Assembly: GCA_047495785.1 (NCBI GenBank)
Contig: JBLDXI010000034.1
Location: 1-64,000, forward strand
From: Lepidodermella squamata
Lineage: Eukaryota > Gastrotricha
Length of the DNA stretch: 64,000 bases
Direction: 5' to 3'
Each line of letters opens with the position of its first letter. Position 1 is the stretch's first letter. The notes under the pieces were generated by a model. It was not told where the DNA came from. It did not search any database and saw nothing but the letters and a program-made list of their open reading frames with translations. Of the stretch, positions 45,690 through 55,104 are shown one piece after another. A program made the position numbers and the translations under genes.

Positions 45690-47165
45690 TTCCCGAACAC
45701 CAGTTCGGTTTCTGTCGTGGGAAATGTACAACAGATCCGAGCTTTTGGATCGTCAATGACGCTGCTATCGCCTTGGCCCGGCACTATAAACTCGTAGCAG
45801 TGGCACTTGACTTCAAAAGTGCCTTCGATTTCGTTTGGCACAATGGGCTCTTGCACAAACTTATCGAAGCAGGTGTGCCCGAGCCTATAGTTAGATGGGT
45901 AGCCGATTTTCTGCGCGGCCGTTGTTTCAAATTGAAGGTGCAAGGCGAGCTCAGCGACGAACACTCAATACACTGTGGCGTCCCTCAAGGCTCGCCTCTG
46001 AGTCTTTTGCTCTTCATTTTTACACAGCCGACATGCAGCCCCGTGAATTTAAACCCGACGACGGTAAGCGTCGCGTTGCAAACGGCACCTACGCAGACGA
46101 CGCCCTCAACTGGGCGTACGGCAAGCGGCAAGTCGCTTTTAGATTGCTCTCGGCGACTGCAGCTTCAACTCGATAACACTGTCAGTTGGTGCGCGCGTTG
46201 GCGCTTAACACTTTAAATGCCAAAAATAGACTGCGAGGTCCGATATTTGGGTCTAATTCCTGGGTCTGTCAAAAAGTCTTTTATTTCGGTTCAACGATGC
46301 GTCGAGGGGCAAAATGCCTGACGGCAAAGTGTAGGCCATGACCTGGCGGTTCTTTTGACACCGAATTCGGGGCCACAAGGTCTGAGCAGGTCATTGAAAA
46401 TGACAGTGAAATAACGTCGAAAATTTTGGATTAGAGCCAAAAATCAGACCCAACAATTGGACCTAATTATTAGACCCAGATTATGGCGCAACAATCGAAA
46501 TTTCACTGTTTTTCAAGTTTGATTTCTGTGCGTTCCTTGAAGTCTTTGGCCCCAAATTCGGTGTCAAAAGAACCGCCAGGTCATGGCCTACACTTTGCCG
46601 TCAGGCATTTTGCCCCTCGACGCATCGTTGACCCGAAATAAAAGACTTTTTGACAGACCCCGGAATTAGACCCAAATATCGGACCTTGCAGTCTATTTTT
46701 GGCATTTAAAGTGTTAATACTGCACCCTGAAAAATGCGAAACAATGATTTTTGGCTTTTATAATTCTCTACCTTCGATCCATATCAGGTTAGGTCCACGA
46801 AAGATTAAGCAGGTGCAACAGCTCAAATATCTTGGCCTTCACCTAACCCCGCGCCTGAGTTGGGACAACCAATTGTCAGCAATTTCGGCTAAAACCAGGC
46901 CGAGAGCTGGCATGCTAAGGGGCATTATGGCTCGGAAAGTCTTACCACCCAAGCTCGGAATCATGTTTCACAATGCGCCATCTCAAAGGGTGATGACTTA
47001 AGCTCGCCGACATGGTCTTGCCTCCCTAAGTCTTCACGCGACCGGTTGTTTGAGATGCAAGCCAAAAGCCTTCGCGCAGCCCTCGACCTACCGTACGACG
47101 CGGACTCGTTTGGGGCACTTTACCTGTCGGGTGTCAAGTCAATCGAAGACGTCTTCCATTTGAGT
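45690..47165 (+). mobile_element. Dead LINE reverse-transcriptase remnant, split by a MITE
   Basis: The sequence reads HQFGFCRGKC, LDFKSAFDFVWHNGLLHKL, HCGVPQGSPLS, then after a frame change the YADD box (TYADDALNW) and WCARWRL. The TTAA-flanked MITE at 46209-46713 interrupts here. The frame continues after it with LHPEKCETMIFGFYNS, LKYLGLHLTPRLSWDNQL and a tail near 47165. Joining the two sides across a single TTAA restores the RT alignment, so the MITE arrived after the LINE. Jockey-like by motif. Confidence 0.82.
46209..46713. mobile_element. 505-bp foldback MITE with TTAA target duplication
   Basis: TTAA lies at 46205-46208 and 46714-46717. The ends are CACTTTAAATGCCAAAAATAG and its inverse, with arms of about 165 bp that differ at only a few bases. 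TTAA duplication is typical of piggyBac and Kolobok elements. A degraded relative lies at about 50098-50463. No coding capacity. Confidence 0.85.
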
Positions 47166-47167
47166 AC

Positions 47168-47426
47168 GTGGCGGAGCCCTTATTTGACCCAAATAAAAAT
47201 GTGACAATGGGAAGAAAACGAAGCGAAGTAAAATAAAAGTAACGACTGTAAATTGTCATTTTTAGGAGGGCTTGAAACCCTTTTTACCGAAAAAATCGGA
47301 AAAATTTCTCGCTTCGCTCGTCTCATGGGTTACGAGTAAATGTTACTAATGGCGCGAGCGAGCGAGCGCAATTTTTGTGTTGCTCAATATTAGAAACACA
47401 CCAGCTCGAAAATCCTACTTCGCACA
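47168..47426. mobile_element. 3' fragment of the hAT-type element family
   Basis: Shares cccttatttg, aatgtgacaatgggaag, the words ccctttttaccgaaaaaatcgg and ctcgcttcgctcg, and the terminal tacttcgcacactg with the elements at 47686 and 62773. It ends at 47426, directly against the CTLD pseudogene. The 5' half is missing. Confidence 0.7.
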
Positions 47427-49330
47427 CTGTCTGCGACTGGCAAAGCACGCTCTGCCAAAACAACGCAGCCATCGCCATCTTGTAGATTTGACCACTGATC
47501 AGCAATGTAAATGAAATCAGAGCCATAGTCCCATTTAAACACGTTGTTCTGTCGGGTGAGGCCGATCCACGCATTAGGAAGATCAAACTTAGCAGCCAGC
47601 GCTTCTTTGGTAGCAGCTTACTCAGCGCCCGATCTGATCGGTGCCAGCGTACCATTGACCTCGGCGCATTTCGAAGGGGCGAGGACAGGGTGCGAAGTAC
47701 AGGGGTGCTGGGGTGTCGCGACACCCCAGCTCGGTCTGGCGGGAGAAAATTTTAAAATTTAATTGGAAATTTAATGAAACCCATTGTGAGGACGATGGAT
47801 GCCGAGTTTTTAAGCATTTTCCGGCTATTCCTGGCACTAAAATCGCCAAAAATATCGTTAGCTAAAGCTCGCTGCGCTCGCGTTCGGGTTTAAGGTTGTA
47901 TAGGAGATTATGCAACGGTGGCTAATTCAAGGTTCGACTATCGACCCTACTAGTAGTTGCATAGAAACCATTTTTTTTTAAATGCTCCGCATTATCTCAT
48001 TTATATAATTGCCTTGCTATTTTTTTGAGATTTAAGATTTTCTGAGATGTTTTAAAAAAAAATATTTATAAAAAATCGTATGTGTGGCCTAAATTACTGG
48101 TTCAGATATGTAGCACTTTTTTCTCAATCCTGTCAGTTCCAGCATTGCTTATTAGCAATAATAATAAATTTCCAATAATTTGGCGGCATCGGTACCAACA
48201 TAAAATTCAGAAGATTCTATCGATTGAATAGGATTCTTTTACAAAAATTTCCCAAAATTTCAAAAATTCGCTAATTTTTCTGCGAACAAACAGAATTTAT
48301 TACGCCCTAATAAAATTCAAAATTTTGAATTCTATTGCGCACCTGTCAACCCTGTCTGGCGGCATCGGTGGTCTATATCAAATAACCCATGGTCCTCGGT
48401 CGGATTGCGCTGATGGATCTGGCGCAATCCATGACTAAGAACATTGCAGCGTCTAGCCAGCTTTTCAAATATGTTTCCAAAAACGGCGAATTTGACATTT
48501 TTCTTAGTTTCGATAATTTGAGTAAGTAAAGAGCCCTTATTTGCGCCAAATAACAATGTGACAATGGGAAGCAGTGTGCGACTTTCAGGGGGATGAGGGG
48601 GGATCATCAATCAATTGTAGGTGGGTTTGGAACCCTTTTTTACCGAAAAAATCGAAAAATTTCTCGCTTCGCTCGTATCATGGGTTAAAATCATAACTAA
48701 TTTTTCCACCATGTCGAGTAGACGTTACTGATTTCGCGAGCGAGCGTAGCGAGCGAGCGCAATTTTTGTGTTTCTCAATATTAGGAACACACCAGCTCGA
48801 AAATCCTACTTCGCACACTGGGCGAGGACGGTACGATCGAAAAAGTGCACTGGAAGGTACCTCTTGGTCGCGTTCTGACAGCTGATCTGGTCAGCATATT
48901 CGACATTACCTGAAATGCGAAGTGCAGCAGCCGTATTGCAACCAGTTGCTCTCGCTACGCAACAGACTAACGCGCCACTTTTGCCGACGCAACGAAAATA
49001 TGCAGGCTGCAAAATATACGGGGTGAATACCTATTAAGCTGGACTAGGTTTGCAGAGCCAGTTAACCTGGGGCGATATCGTGCTGATGCTGTCGTCGTGG
49101 TTCAGTTGGAATGACTGCAATCCCGAGAACAGCAAATGGCTGAAACTAATCATTGCACAACTTACTCCTAGTAGGCAAGTTGCGCGGTTAATGTAAACTT
49201 TGCTCGAATATTGCTGGGTTTCATTGCAAAACACCCGGAGCTTTGTGGCTGGCAGTAATTTCACTTGCCCGTTGTCGAATCAAAGCAGCGGATGTGTGGT
49301 TTTTCGCTGATCGGAACGGTGACTGGGAAT
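47427..49330 (-). pseudogene. Single-CTLD lectin pseudogene, split by a transposable element
   Basis: Reading leftwards, 49330-49160 holds a damaged module exon (KPHIRCFDSTTGK, then a stop and a frame change). 49010-48829 encodes YFRCVGKSGALVCC and GCNTAAALRISGNVEYADQISC. The element 47686-48820 interrupts after the codons for the FFDRTVLA segment. The CTLD continues at 47685-47430 with KCAEVNGTLAPIRSGAE, an in-frame stop, and DLPNAWIGLTRQNNVFKWDY. It is most like the last exon of the gene at 44931-42553, so it is a tandem relative. No exons 1-6 are found upstream. At least three lesions (frameshift, stop, insertion) make function unlikely. Confidence 0.8.
47686..48820. mobile_element. hAT-type element (1.13 kb) with 8-bp target duplication GGCGAGGA
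   Basis: Starts CAGGGTGCGAAGTACAGG and ends cctacttcgcacactg. GGCGAGGA sits at 47678-47685 and 48821-48828. Close to the start is the perfect palindrome ctggggtgtcgcgac continuing to accccag. A short piece beginning cagtgtgcgactttcaggg at about 48567 resembles the end of the element at 53592, so a second small insertion is nested. No transposase is encoded, so it is non-autonomous. Its insertion splits the CTLD exon. Confidence 0.82.
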
Positions 49331-50097
49331 TTCGCTCGCCCTAGGTCATACAACGAGCTTGCATGGCAATTTAGGATGATACCTAGTTCACCCTGTCCTA
49401 ATTCTCTACGCAAATTCTCTATATTTTAAAATCCTAATTCCAAAGAGGAATTAGCAACGATAACCAACGATAACGATTGACCAATCAGCGTGCGCGCCAA
49501 GGTTCAACTTACCAGTGGTTCCACAATGAAGGGAGCGTTGGATAAACAATGCTGTTTTACCATTTTTCCTTGTAACGGGTTTCAGTACAATACTACGCGA
49601 CTCACAAGGTTACGTGACTTTCCGCTTTGCTCGTTGTAACTCGATGTTAATACGTTAAGCTATACAAAAATACCACTGATTTTAAATGTATAGGTTCATG
49701 TAAGGTTTTTTTTACGGTTTCGAGTGAGACTACGACAGTGAGCAAAGTAGCATCCTCGCGGCGGGGAAGGCTGGGAAGCTTGGGTAAAAGCCTGAATTCA
49801 TTTGACCGAAGGGTCTCCTCCTTTTTAGTTTCGTGTGGATTTTTGTGCCTGGATTTCTCTAGGTAATCCACCCTCCACCTCCTCACTCATCTTTACTTCG
49901 CACACTAGCTATATATAGCAAGACAGCGTTCATAGCTAAGACTGAAGCGATTCCCGGGTTCCTTACAGGCCCCCCTTAAGAGAGGCACGTGCAAAGATGA
50001 AACATTCTCAGATGGAATAATGATCGCGATAATTAGTTTTACAACATGACAACGATTCAAGACCACGATTCCCCCCATCAAAACTTCACCCGCCAAA
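49331..50097. other. Spacer without recognised genes
   Basis: AT-rich. A lone terminus-like word acttcgcacactag at about 49895 resembles the end of the hAT-type family. No coding region is seen. Confidence 0.5.
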
Positions 50098-50463
50098 AAA
50101 AGACTACGAGATCCGATATTTGGATCCAAATCCTGGGTCTGTCTAAATCTCTTTCATTTCGGGTCAACGATGCGTCGTAGGGCAAAATGCCTGACTGCAA
50201 AATGTGGGAACCCGCCGATTCTTTTGACACTGAGTTCGGGGCCAAGGATTCAAGAAACGCACAGAAAACAACTTGTAAAAGCAGTGAAATTTCGATTGTT
50301 GCGCCATAATCTGGGTCTAATTCTTAGACCCAATTCTTTTGGGTCCGATTTTTGCCTCTAACATAATATTTCGACGTTATTTCACAAGCATTTTAAAAGA
50401 CCTTGTGGCTCCAAATTCGGATCCAAATATCGGATCTCGCAGTCTGTTTTTGATAAGTGTTGA
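50098..50463. mobile_element. Degraded copy of the TTAA-type foldback MITE
   Basis: Both ends resemble those of 46209-46713 (agactacgagatccgatatttgg at the left, atatcggatctcgcagtct at the right), as does the middle (caacgatgcgtcg, gggcaaaatgcctgac). The arms no longer pair perfectly, and the outer ~20 bases and TTAA are lost or altered. Confidence 0.7.
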
Positions 50464-50948
50464 AGCAGCTTGAGGATGCTTTATTCAATAAATTTATTGC
50501 TCGAATTGAGGTTTCCACTAACTCTTTTAATCAAAGAGCGACATATTTAATATATTTAAGAAATATAATTTAACATTATATTCAATTGCATTAATTTATA
50601 TCACCCGACATCTTATTGCGATATTTGAGTATCTGAGAAGTGAAGACGTATGGCACTGATAAGTCCAAAATATGCAACATACTGAGCGAGTTTCCATCAA
50701 CGAAAAAATCCTTTCCTCAAAATGTTCGAAATTTTGCAAAACTATGATGTACATAATTGTTTTGCTTTTACATCAGAAATTTCCGAATCAGATCGTCTCA
50801 ATCAATTGGAAGCAAATCGCTTCAAAGTCAATAGAAGAAAAGTCCAATCAAACACTGTGTCAGAAGATATATCAAGTCTTGGAAATAAAGTCAAATTCAG
50901 TTGTTCTAGTTGAGTAGTTCTGGGTATTTGAATGATTTGAGACGGCGA

Positions 50949-53900
50949 CTACAGAGTAAAGCAAGCAAATGGATCGTTGAACGGGCCGCCAATCTGGTTC
51001 TAGAGCACATAGAAAACGAAATGTCGATATATTGATAGTCGATAGACCACGAGATGAAACTGACCTCGCCAGATCGGCACTTTCCGCGGCGACATTCATA
51101 CGAATTCGAGCCCGTAAAACAGCGATAGTAGTTCTGTTAGGATAATGATAAAATCCCATAATCTCAGATGTGAAGTTGCGTCTTTACCTTGTAGGAGCTC
51201 TTATGGTTGCAAACGAGCAGATTACGGCTGAAATATTGGTAGCCATTGAAGTTCGGACTCTGGATTTATAGACATTTCGAAAATTTACATTACAGAATTT
51301 ATCGCGGCCAAAGAAACTCACGACTGTTGTCTCGTTTGCCAAGCACTTCATGCTACCGGCTATGCATCGGAATCCTGTTTGACTCACGCATTTTCTAGCG
51401 GGCTGAAAGCAGTAAACAATTTAGTGGAGAATGCGAAGACAGCGAGAGAAACAACGGTCTTGAGAATTTAAATCTTACCCCTAGATTGCATCTGCTCAGC
51501 GGGAACGTCACGGTCAATCCGCCGAGTTGTTCCTCCCCAGGCTGGCACGATTTGCGACAGGCTTCAAATTCCTTTGTCACCGTGTTGATGCAACGTGCTC
51601 GAACTTCCTCCTTAGGCGGCTGATCCACTGTAACTGCAAAATAGGAATATTGCCTGAAAGAGCTCGAAGTAATAGTCCCCCTAAAAGCCTGGCTCTATGG
51701 AATAATTATTGAAGCAAGCCCTTCGAAACCTGAAATCTAAGAAATCAAAGTGAAACTTTGAAAGTAAGGTCAAAATGAAGCTCAGTCCTATGTTTAGGTG
51801 AGAATGGGCCCAAATGGCCAGCGGAGTGATCACTCTATTCTCTATGGATACAAGCTAGAATGCGAGAATGGGTTTTTACCTAACTTTGGCGGTGCGGTGC
51901 AAGGAGACAGTGCCGGCGGATTCCCAGCGAGGCAGACGAGCCCGTTACCCAAATTGCGACATGCCTTTCCGGAATCCACGCGGCTGCCACGAGGGAACAA
52001 CAGCTTCGAAAAGTTCTTGCCGACTGTGTCCCAGTCGAGGCAAGGTCCGTTCGAGATGCTGGTCGCGGTTTCCGAGCCTTCGTAGTCGTAGGCGCTCTGC
52101 GTGATGATCGACTCGCGGCTCAGATTTGAGGCGGCAACGCCGGGGCAAGTCGCGTAGACAATCAGTTTAAAGCCGTTTCGAGGGGTCGTGCCTTTGGATC
52201 GAAAATACACCATCGCTTGGCTCTTGTCCGTTACGAAAACCCGGCCGCTGTTAACCCCACAAGCGCAAAACCTGAGACACGGAGATATTGTTTCATCCAT
52301 GAGTAGAAAATACAAAAATTAGGTGCCATACTTGAAGCCAGGGTATCCTTCGGCGCCAAAATCGCGAATGATGACGTAGTCTTCACATGCATGGGTGACT
52401 GGTGAGAGGGGAAAATACGTACAAGGTAGAATAGTTTTTTCATCAGCACAAAGTAACTAACACTGTAAACAGGGCATCTTAGGAGGCTCTTCGAACGCAA
52501 AAATCAATCCACTGGTCGAGTTCTGTTAATTGAAATAATCGAAACCATAAATTATTGAAATTGGGAAGCAGCTCACAGTTGAGACAAGCCACGAACACGA
52601 ACTTCCAGCAGTGTATTGGCCTGGGTGATTGGGCGACACGATTGTAGCGGATTTGCATGGCGTCACGGGCAAGGAACCGCCACAGCTGTTAGGTGGAATA
52701 GCCGGGGCGAAGGTGTCACAGAAATCTCCTCCGAATCCGTAGGGACACCGGCATTTTTCGCACGATTGCGTTGAGTCGGGATAGCCGCCGTTTTGGCACG
52801 TCAGAGTTTGGCATTTCGGGAAATTATCTGAAACAGCATAGAATGATAAATGAGGGATGATTTCAACGCAAATAAAATCCAATTCTACATGCTACGGCTC
52901 CCACAAAATCCAAAATCCAAAATGGCTCACGAAACTCACCAAAACATTTGTATCGGCGGTTCAGCTGCAGAATGTCGTAATGCGACAATCGGTCCATGCT
53001 GCCGATGAACATAAGTTGGCGCAAATCGGGCGGCTCAATGGCGGCTACATCGCCTGTGTAGCTGTTTTGGTCTGAAAGTAGCGTATCGTAATCGAGAGGC
53101 GCATCCTGTCGTTGGAAGCTCCATTCGTAGCCAATTGCGTTCAGCATGCCTCGCACAATATCCTCGACCTGATTCATTAAAAGTTGAAATTCGTAAAATG
53201 TCGACAATTAATAACTTAAAATTTACTTAACAAAAAATGGCAACTCAATTTTTACAATTTGGCGAATTTTTTGGGATTTTTCGGGAGAAATTCGCCAAAT
53301 TCGCCGTTTGAAAGACACATAATGTATTACCTAATTGAGACTAATTGGTACTTAATCAATTAGTATTGATTATGGAATTCGTGGAAGATTTTTCTGTACA
53401 TGCGACTGACGTCCGGTCTTATTTCGGAGTTTCTCATCCTTCGTCATTTCCTTCGTTTTTAGATACTTATTATGGGACACGCTGTACGATAGAGTTAAAA
53501 GTTTCTTCCTCAATTTTTATTCACGCGCTGTATTAGCAACTATCATAAATATCTATCATAATGTTACATTTCCACCACTAAATTGTCCCGTCAGGGTGCG
53601 ATCTTCGATCCGCGAGCTCCCGGGGATGGAAAAATTTTTTTTGCAGTTTTTGCCAAAATGACGAGTCATTTCGGCTAATAACCGAGCGAAGCGAGAAAAT
53701 TTTGGAGATTTTCCACTCAAACACGCCCCAGAACCTTCCAAAGTTAACAAAACAGTGGGATAAATTCTCATTTTGTTGTCTTGCCCGGCCGAGCTGGGGG
53801 GGATGATCCCCCCCATCCCCCCCTGAAAGTCGCACACTGTGTCCCGTGGTTTATAAAGAGCTTAGGGTAAAGTGACCTAATTTTGCAAAAAACTGGTCGC

Positions 53901-55104
53901 AGATTTTTGAAGCCATCGATATCGAAGGCCCTCGGTCATAGAGAGCTCTTCTTTTGCCATTAGGTGCCTTGGGTATTGAACTAAATAGCCCCAGTAGGAA
54001 ATTTTCAATTTCAGCCAATTTTTCTGGAATCAAAAATTTTATGGTCAAACAAAGGCCGCAGAATACGTTGGCCACGTTTAAAATCATTGCTTGTTAGTAA
54101 AAAACTGGTTAGAAATTAATTTTCACTACTTCAGTCAAAATTCATTGCTAGCACTGTATCTTGAACCCTTGCCTAAGACTGGTGAAAGAAGAGCTCTCTA
54201 TGACCGAGGGCCTTCGATATCGATGGCTTCAAAAATATGCGACCAGTTTTTTGCAAAATTAGGTCACTTTACCCTACTAGACTTATCTGATTGTTCACTG
54301 AGTGCAGATTTTGAGCTGCGAAAGTGAATCACAAAATCAATAGGGCAATTCATCTATATATGTTGTAACTCGAAACTTGCAAAGTGTTGAGAACTTACGT
54401 AAACAGATAGCCCTTGCTGTTTGTAGGTGCTTTCGTCTAATTCAGGTAGGCACATTGTATTAGTATTTTGCAATCGGCGTGAATAAGGCGCAATATAAGC
54501 AACGCCAGAGTTGCTGAAAAGGCCATCCATTAGCATCTTATACAAGTGAAGGTTACTAATACTCACGTGAACTTCCCGGTTACTACAAAAACTTTCATGC
54601 CCATCCTGAAGGTGTCGTTTTTTATGAATTCGAACTGCATGCACGTTGAGCTCGTGAATCGCTGCAATGCTTGTTGAAGAAAGCTCAGCGCATCTGGGCC
54701 TGTTTGGAAAGAAAGACAGATTGTTTCAATCCCCGTCTAAACTAGGCAAAGTCAACGTGTTAAGGGCATTCGCCACGTCAAATTCGCCCCCTCCTCATTA
54801 TCCTCGACCCTCGAGGACCTACTTCATCCCCTGAAGAGAGTGTTCAATTTTTTCCCCAGAATCTTTTAAAAATGCGTAGCAGATGACCTTGATCTCGCCG
54901 CCCAGGCCTGGTCTCATTATTGCTATTGAACGGGTAATATTGCTTACCTGCGACGGGTACATTTAAACCCGCGAATATCCCTCCGTCCCATTGAAGATCT
55001 TCGGTAACGTAGATCTTAATTGGTGATGGATAAAAGGGTTCTGGGTATGTCGTTGGCGAAATTCCATGAACGAAACAGCTCACAGCTATGAAAATGAGTA
55101 GCAT
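50949..55104 (-). CDS. Catalytically dead astacin with EGF, CUB, kringle-like and 4-Cys modules (605 aa)
   Basis: Thirteen exons, leftwards: 55104-54948, 54699-54567, 54513-54399, 53168-52940, 52827-52577, 52522-52471, 52398-52332, 52271-51880, 51632-51478, 51402-51322, 51259-51188, 51133-51065, 50993-50949 (1818 nt, in frame). After a signal peptide (1-14), without a clear propeptide, lies an astacin-type fold (~40-211: ALQRFTSSTCMQF to LSHYDILQLNRRYKC). The zinc site HExxHxxGxxH is replaced by RGMLNAIGYEW (141-151) and the Met-turn is gone. Then come EGF (CQNGGYPDSTQSCEKCRC), CUB (~250-377), a kringle-like stretch (~390-455, DYEGSETATSISNGPCLDW) and three 4-Cys modules, the last cut short. 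The EGF-CUB tail is typical of nematode astacins. Likely secreted and non-proteolytic. A possible 3' splice acceptor (ctttgtag) lies about 22 bases before the ATG. Confidence 0.82.
53592..53839. mobile_element. hAT-type MITE (248 bp) with 8-bp target duplication TGTCCCGT, in an intron
   Basis: CAGGGTGCGATCTTCG at one end and ctgaaagtcgcacactg at the other. TGTCCCGT flanks at 53584-53591 and 53840-53847. It lies in intron 3 of the dead-astacin gene. A related fragment is at about 58750-58895. Confidence 0.82.
53865..54274. mobile_element. Foldback MITE (410 bp) with TA target site, in an intron
   Basis: Two ~91-bp arms (53865-53955 and 54184-54274) starting GGGTAAAGTGACCTAATTTT are nearly perfect inverses. 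TA flanks both ends. It lies just beside the hAT-type MITE in the same intron. The TA site suggests a Tc1/mariner relative. The mirrored open frames here are products of the inverted arms. Confidence 0.8.

Noticed and set aside
47700-47735. Helitron 3' hairpin (palindrome ggtgtcgcgacacc)
   Set aside because: The palindrome lies just inside an end with inverted repeats and target duplication, and no CTRR terminus follows. A Helitron is not supported.
47686-48820. Assignment of the CAGGGTGCGA family to Mutator-like elements
   Set aside because: A 9-10-bp duplication seemed possible at first, but with CAG...CTG ends all four copies give exactly 8 bp, which fits hAT instead.
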